A stretch of DNA of 8,730 bases. It comes from JACQCV01 sp964639675 (GTDB lineage Bacteria; Patescibacteriota; Minisyncoccia; Phycocordibacterales; UBA12445). This document shows positions 5,647 through 8,730 of this stretch, one piece after another. The stretch covers positions 1 through 8,730 of the forward strand of contig CAZXEK010000006.1 of the NCBI GenBank assembly GCA_964639675.1, written 5' to 3'. A program made the translations under genes and the position numbers. The notes under the pieces were generated by a model. It did not search any database. It worked only from the letters and a program-made list of their open reading frames with translations, and was not told where the DNA came from. Each line of letters opens with the position of its first letter. Within the stretch, counting starts at the first letter, position 1.

Positions 5647-6470
5647 TAATCAATGGAAATAAAATAAATGAAGAGATAAGGGAAGAATTGCGAAGTCAGG
5701 CGAAGGGATTATCTCTGGCCATTGTTTGGGTTGGTGATGATCCTGTTTCGGCTAAATATATAGAGAAGAAAAAAAAGTTTGGAGAAGCGATAGGGGTCGG
5801 GGTTAATGTTTTTAAATATGGAGTTGGTATTTTGACTGGGGAACTTTGTACAGAACTGAGGAAGATTCTAGATAATAAGCCTTCTGGTATCATAGTTCAG
5901 TTACCCCTACCGAAAAATATTGACACGGATACTATTCTCAACATGTTGCCCATAGATAAGGATGTAGATCTTCTGTCTGAGAGGGCTTATCAAGATTTTG
6001 TTGATGGTAAGTCGATGATTTTACCCCCGGTCGTAGGGGCCATCAAAAAAATCTTTAATATCGGAGGTCCGACCTCCGATATTAAAGGGTTAAATGTAGT
6101 TATTGTTGGCCGAGGTAAGCTGGTTGGTAAGCCGTCGGCTGTCTGGTTTGCTAGGCAGGGTGCGAAAGTTGATCTGCTCGGTAGAGATACCGTAGACCTC
6201 TCGCCGTTTACAAAAAAAGCCGATCTAATTATTTCTGGTGCTGGCGTGCCGAACTTGATCAAGCCTGACATGGTTCGCGATGGGGTCATAATTATAGATG
6301 CCGCGACATCAGATGTGTCTGGTCAGATTGTGGGAGATGTAGATCCAGCTTGTGCCGAAAAGGCAAAAATCTTTTCTCCCGTCCCCGGCGGCGTCGGGAC
6401 CATTACTGTGGCGATGTTGTTTAAGAATTTGATAATGCTTCAACAACAAAATATTATCTCTATCTCTTAA
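5643..6470 (+). CDS. folD: Bifunctional methylene-THF dehydrogenase / methenyl-THF cyclohydrolase
   Basis: A cytosolic folate enzyme that interconverts methylene-, methenyl- and formyl-tetrahydrofolate using NADP, taking over the product of the upstream glyA. It has 275 residues (E. coli 288). The catalytic YxxxK is Y39/K43 (AKYIEKKKKFGEAIG); VQLPLP (85-90) and KDVDLL (106-111) follow. The cofactor domain has VVIVGRGKLVGKP (152-164), DAATSDVSGQIVGDVD (219-234) and SPVPGGVGTIT (245-255). Departures from the textbook forms are KDVDL for KDVDG, PPVVGA (128-133) for PCTPxG and GGVGTIT for GGVGPMT; I recall similar variants in Patescibacteria, so they need not mean loss of function. Residues 137-149 (from IFN to IKG, at the domain linker) are encoded by a perfect 35-bp palindrome, and the linker is about three residues longer than in E. 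coli by my hand alignment. It starts inside the glyA stop codon (ATGA), indicating translational coupling. Confidence 0.94.
   Translation: MIINGNKINEEIREELRSQAKGLSLAIVWVGDDPVSAKYIEKKKKFGEAIGVGVNVFKYGVGILTGELCTELRKILDNKPSGIIVQLPLPKNIDTDTILNMLPIDKDVDLLSERAYQDFVDGKSMILPPVVGAIKKIFNIGGPTSDIKGLNVVIVGRGKLVGKPSAVWFARQGAKVDLLGRDTVDLSPFTKKADLIISGAGVPNLIKPDMVRDGVIIIDAATSDVSGQIVGDVDPACAEKAKIFSPVPGGVGTITVAMLFKNLIMLQQQNIISIS
6053..6087. repeat. Perfect 35-bp palindrome inside folD
   Basis: CTTTAATATCGGAGGTC (6053-6069) and its exact reverse complement (6071-6087) flank one central C at 6070. It is in frame and encodes the glycine/proline-rich linker between the catalytic and cofactor domains of FolD. Like the two elements near the transposase it has perfect arms, a single-base centre and GAGG/CCTC at offsets -6 to -3 and +3 to +6 from that centre; the remaining sequence differs. 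A REP-like insertion tolerated in a coding region is the simplest reading. Confidence 0.9.
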
Positions 6471-6493
6471 AAATCTCTTGATTCTGAATAATA

Positions 6494-6543
6494 TATAATC
6501 ACAAATCCGTCTAGATTGTGTTTAGTTTCGAAATGTATATAAT
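6494..6543 (+). promoter_or_regulatory. secD: Putative secD promoter boxes
   Basis: The 83-base gap between folD and secD has two perfect TATAAT boxes, at 6494-6499 and 6538-6543. The second is 10 bases before the ATG at 6554 (the overlapping TAATAT at 6540-6545 is 8 bases away), so a start next to the ATG is expected; a weak TTGTGT at 6516-6521 could be its -35. The first would give a leader of about 48 bases. No Shine-Dalgarno sequence and no terminator hairpin for folD are visible in the gap. Confidence 0.45.
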
Positions 6544-6553
6544 ATGATGCGAC

Positions 6554-7954
6554 ATGAATAAAAGTAGGTTTTTAGCAGTAGTCTTTATTTTTTTCGGGGT
6601 CTTTTTAGGCTATTTCAGTTATGCTACCGAAATTAACAAACAGAATGCTGATTCGTCCTGGAACGGTTTCCCATTCAAATTAGGCTTAGATTTGAGGGGT
6701 GGAACGCAGCTAACTTATCGTGCCGATACGTCTAAGATTGTGACAGGTCAGGTTGATGATGCGATGTCCTCTCTCCGGGATGTTATCGAAAGGAGGGTTA
6801 ATCTCTTCGGGGTTTCGGAGCCAATTGTGCAACTTGAAGAGGGATCTCTCATTGCAGGAAGCAGAGAGCGCAGGCTTATCGTCGAACTACCGGGAGTCTC
6901 TGACATCTCGCAAGCCGTTGCACAGATCGGTGCTACGCCAGTTTTGGAATTTAAAACCGAGAGGCCAGAAGGGGAAAAAACTAAAATTTTAGATCTGCAG
7001 AAAAAAGTTAATGATGCGTTTGATAAGAAGTCCACTCTTCCTCCGGGTATTGATTTGAGCTTACTTCGAGAGGATCCAGATTATGTACTGACAGCTCTAA
7101 CAGGCAGATATTTAGAGAAGGCCAGCTTAGAGTTTAATTCTAATTCCTTTACGCCGTCTGTATCACTAACTTTTAACGATGCGGGGCAGAAGCTTTTTGC
7201 AGAGATTACGAAAAATAACATTGGTAAGACGGTTGGGATCTACCTAGATGGCTCGCCTATCACTGTCCCGGTAGTTAGAGAAGAGATCAAGACTGGCAAG
7301 GCACAGATAACTGGTAACTTTTCAGCTGATGAAGCCAAGATATTGGTCGGTAGATTAAATGCTGGGGCACTGCCTGTTCCCATTGAGCTTATTTCTACCG
7401 AGAAGGTGGGTGCCACACTCGGAGAGGAGGCTTTGAATAAAAATACAAGAGCCGGAGTTGTGGGGTTTTTTCTAGTTGCAATTTTCTTAATTATTTGGTA
7501 CAGACTACCTGGCTTCCTAGCTACGATATCGTTGTCTATTTATGTAGTATTGATGTTGGCTATTTTTAAATTGCTTTCAATTACGCTTACTGCAGCCGGT
7601 ATTGCTGGCTTTATTCTGACTATCGGCATGGCAGTTGACGCTAACATTTTGATATTTGAGAGAATAAAAGAGGAGTTATCCGCTGGTCGAGTTTTGGAGG
7701 ATGCTATTCGTGAAGGCTTCTGGAGAGCATGGGAGTCGATTAGAGACAGCAACCTTTCTACCATAATTACTTCTATAATCTTGTTCTGGTTTGGTACCAG
7801 CTTGATAAAAGGCTTCGCTCTTACACTGGCCGTTGGTGTTCTAGTAAGTATGTTCACCGCTATCACTGTCACAAGGACTATCTTGCTCGCCTTCGGTCTT
7901 AGGGGTCAGAGCAAGTTCATAAGGTTTTTATTTGGTCACGGCCTTAAATTTTAA
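6554..7954 (+). CDS. secD: Protein translocase subunit SecD
   Basis: A membrane subunit of the SecDF accessory complex, an RND-like factor that uses the proton gradient to help pull exported proteins through SecYEG. At 466 residues it is a compact form (E. coli SecD 615). One N-terminal membrane segment (about 6-24) precedes GLDLRGGTQLTY (44-55), then the outer P1 domain with VSEPIVQLEE (87-96), RLIVELPGVSD (107-117) and IGATPVLEFK (125-134). GKTVGIYLDG (224-233) and ITGNFSADEAKILVGRLNAG (252-271) follow, then five membrane segments. The proton-relay aspartate D362 lies in GMAVDANILIFERIKEEL; TIITSIILFWFGTSLIKGFA (403-421) and VSMFTAITVTR (431-441) close the domain. All landmarks are intact. 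The ATG at 6554 is favoured because it directly precedes the signal-anchor and follows a TATAAT box; two nearby ATGs (6544 and 6547) are out of frame. secF follows after 9 bases. Confidence 0.96.
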   Translation: MNKSRFLAVVFIFFGVFLGYFSYATEINKQNADSSWNGFPFKLGLDLRGGTQLTYRADTSKIVTGQVDDAMSSLRDVIERRVNLFGVSEPIVQLEEGSLIAGSRERRLIVELPGVSDISQAVAQIGATPVLEFKTERPEGEKTKILDLQKKVNDAFDKKSTLPPGIDLSLLREDPDYVLTALTGRYLEKASLEFNSNSFTPSVSLTFNDAGQKLFAEITKNNIGKTVGIYLDGSPITVPVVREEIKTGKAQITGNFSADEAKILVGRLNAGALPVPIELISTEKVGATLGEEALNKNTRAGVVGFFLVAIFLIIWYRLPGFLATISLSIYVVLMLAIFKLLSITLTAAGIAGFILTIGMAVDANILIFERIKEELSAGRVLEDAIREGFWRAWESIRDSNLSTIITSIILFWFGTSLIKGFALTLAVGVLVSMFTAITVTRTILLAFGLRGQSKFIRFLFGHGLKF

Positions 7955-7963
7955 TTTTCAAAA

Positions 7964-8730
7964 ATGTTTGTTGTAAAAAATAGTAAAATATTTGTCGGTC
8001 TGCTTGTGGTTTTGATCCTAGCCTCTCTTCTCTCTGTATGGAAATTTGGTTTGAATCTCGGTATGGATTTTACAGGTGGTTCGCTTTTGGAGGTTGAATA
8101 TCCTAACGGTCGTCCGGATCTGGAAAAGATAAAATCCGCGATATCCCCCCTGAATCTTATGGAAACAGTTCAGCCCTATGGGGATAAGGGCCTGATAATT
8201 AAGGCACGTGACCTCAAGGAAACAGATAGGGCCGTATTGGTTAAGGCTTTGGCTGTAGATGGCACAAAGATTGAGGATAAGAGGTTCAACTCCGTTGGCC
8301 CGACTATCGGAAAAGAGTTAAAAACCAAGTCTATCTACTCGATAATATTAGTTCTGATTGCTATCGGCTCCTTTGTGGCATTTGCTTTTAGGCATGTCTC
8401 GGGTGCCGTTAAATCGTGGCAGTACGGTTTGGCAACTTTGGTATCTTTGGCACACGACGTTTTTGTTCCGCTCGGTATATTTGCGTATCTTGGTCACAGA
8501 TATGGCATAGAGATTGACTCACTTTTTGTCACAGCCATCTTAACAATTTTGGGATTTTCGGTTCACGACACTATTGTTGTATTTGACCGAATTCGAGAGA
8601 ATTTGAAGCTTAGAAAATTTAAGGATTTTACAGAGACTGTCGGTATGAGTATCAATCAGACTGTATCCAGATCTATCAACACATCTTTGGCTGTTATTCT
8701 CACTCTTGTCGCTCTTCTTATGTTTGGCAG
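7964..8730 (+). CDS. secF: Protein translocase subunit SecF (3' end beyond the window)
   Basis: The partner of SecD in the SecDF membrane complex. The frame is open from the ATG at 7964 to the window edge: 255 codons plus two bases, with the end of the protein missing. An N-terminal membrane segment (about 9-27) is followed by LGMDFTGGSLLEVEY (32-46), a short outer domain (about 50-120) and SVGPTIGKEL (110-119). Membrane segments lie at about 123-142, 152-176 and 186-205. The signature VHDTIVVFDRIREN (200-213) and SRSINTSLAVILTLVALLMFG (start at 235) confirm SecF, which normally has about 300 residues, so about 40-60 are probably cut off. The start is 9 bases after the secD stop, with no Shine-Dalgarno sequence in the short AT-rich gap, so it probably relies on read-through from secD translation. 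Confidence 0.95.
   Translation, partial: MFVVKNSKIFVGLLVVLILASLLSVWKFGLNLGMDFTGGSLLEVEYPNGRPDLEKIKSAISPLNLMETVQPYGDKGLIIKARDLKETDRAVLVKALAVDGTKIEDKRFNSVGPTIGKELKTKSIYSIILVLIAIGSFVAFAFRHVSGAVKSWQYGLATLVSLAHDVFVPLGIFAYLGHRYGIEIDSLFVTAILTILGFSVHDTIVVFDRIRENLKLRKFKDFTETVGMSINQTVSRSINTSLAVILTLVALLMFG

Overview
The window most likely comes from a small-genome bacterium of the Candidate Phyla Radiation (Patescibacteria, Parcubacteria-like). The signs are the AT-rich sequence and tight packing, a RAYT-type transposase of the style common in those genomes, a compact SecD next to a separate SecF, a glyA-folD pair, and FolD and SHMT whose signature motifs depart from textbook forms (for example PPVVGA instead of PCTPxG in FolD). 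Standard stop codons, including TGA at the end of glyA, fit the data. The lineage is an inference from gene style; no ribosomal RNA or marker tree is available here.

Layout. Positions 1-45 hold no gene. Positions 46-846 form a REP-RAYT-REP unit: a HUH/Y1 (IS200-like) transposase gene (101-796) between two perfect hairpin palindromes (46-74 and 810-846) whose 27-bp cores are exact inverted copies. Convergent to it on the minus strand is a GT4 glycosyltransferase (856-1986). A divergent intergenic region of about 70 bp separates this from a plus-strand series: a polyprenyl-phosphate sugar-1-phosphate transferase (2057-3376), an NAD-dependent epimerase/dehydratase (3396-4427), glyA (4474-5646), folD (5643-6470, ATGA overlap), secD (6554-7954) and the start of secF (7964 to the window edge, open at the 3' end).

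Function. The glycosyltransferase, the polyprenyl glycosylphosphotransferase and the epimerase make up a cell-surface glycan locus: one loads the first sugar on a lipid carrier, one extends it, and one may supply a modified nucleotide sugar. glyA and folD are the serine-to-folate one-carbon module. secD and secF encode the accessory part of the Sec protein export channel.

Most notable. (1) A perfect 35-bp palindrome lies in frame inside folD, at the linker between its two domains; it has the same one-base centre and the same GAGG-N5-CCTC core geometry as the REP palindromes around the transposase. (2) Most starts have no Shine-Dalgarno sequence but do have a TATAAT-like box about 7-10 bases before the ATG, suggesting leaderless transcripts. 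No CRISPR array, tRNA or rRNA was seen.
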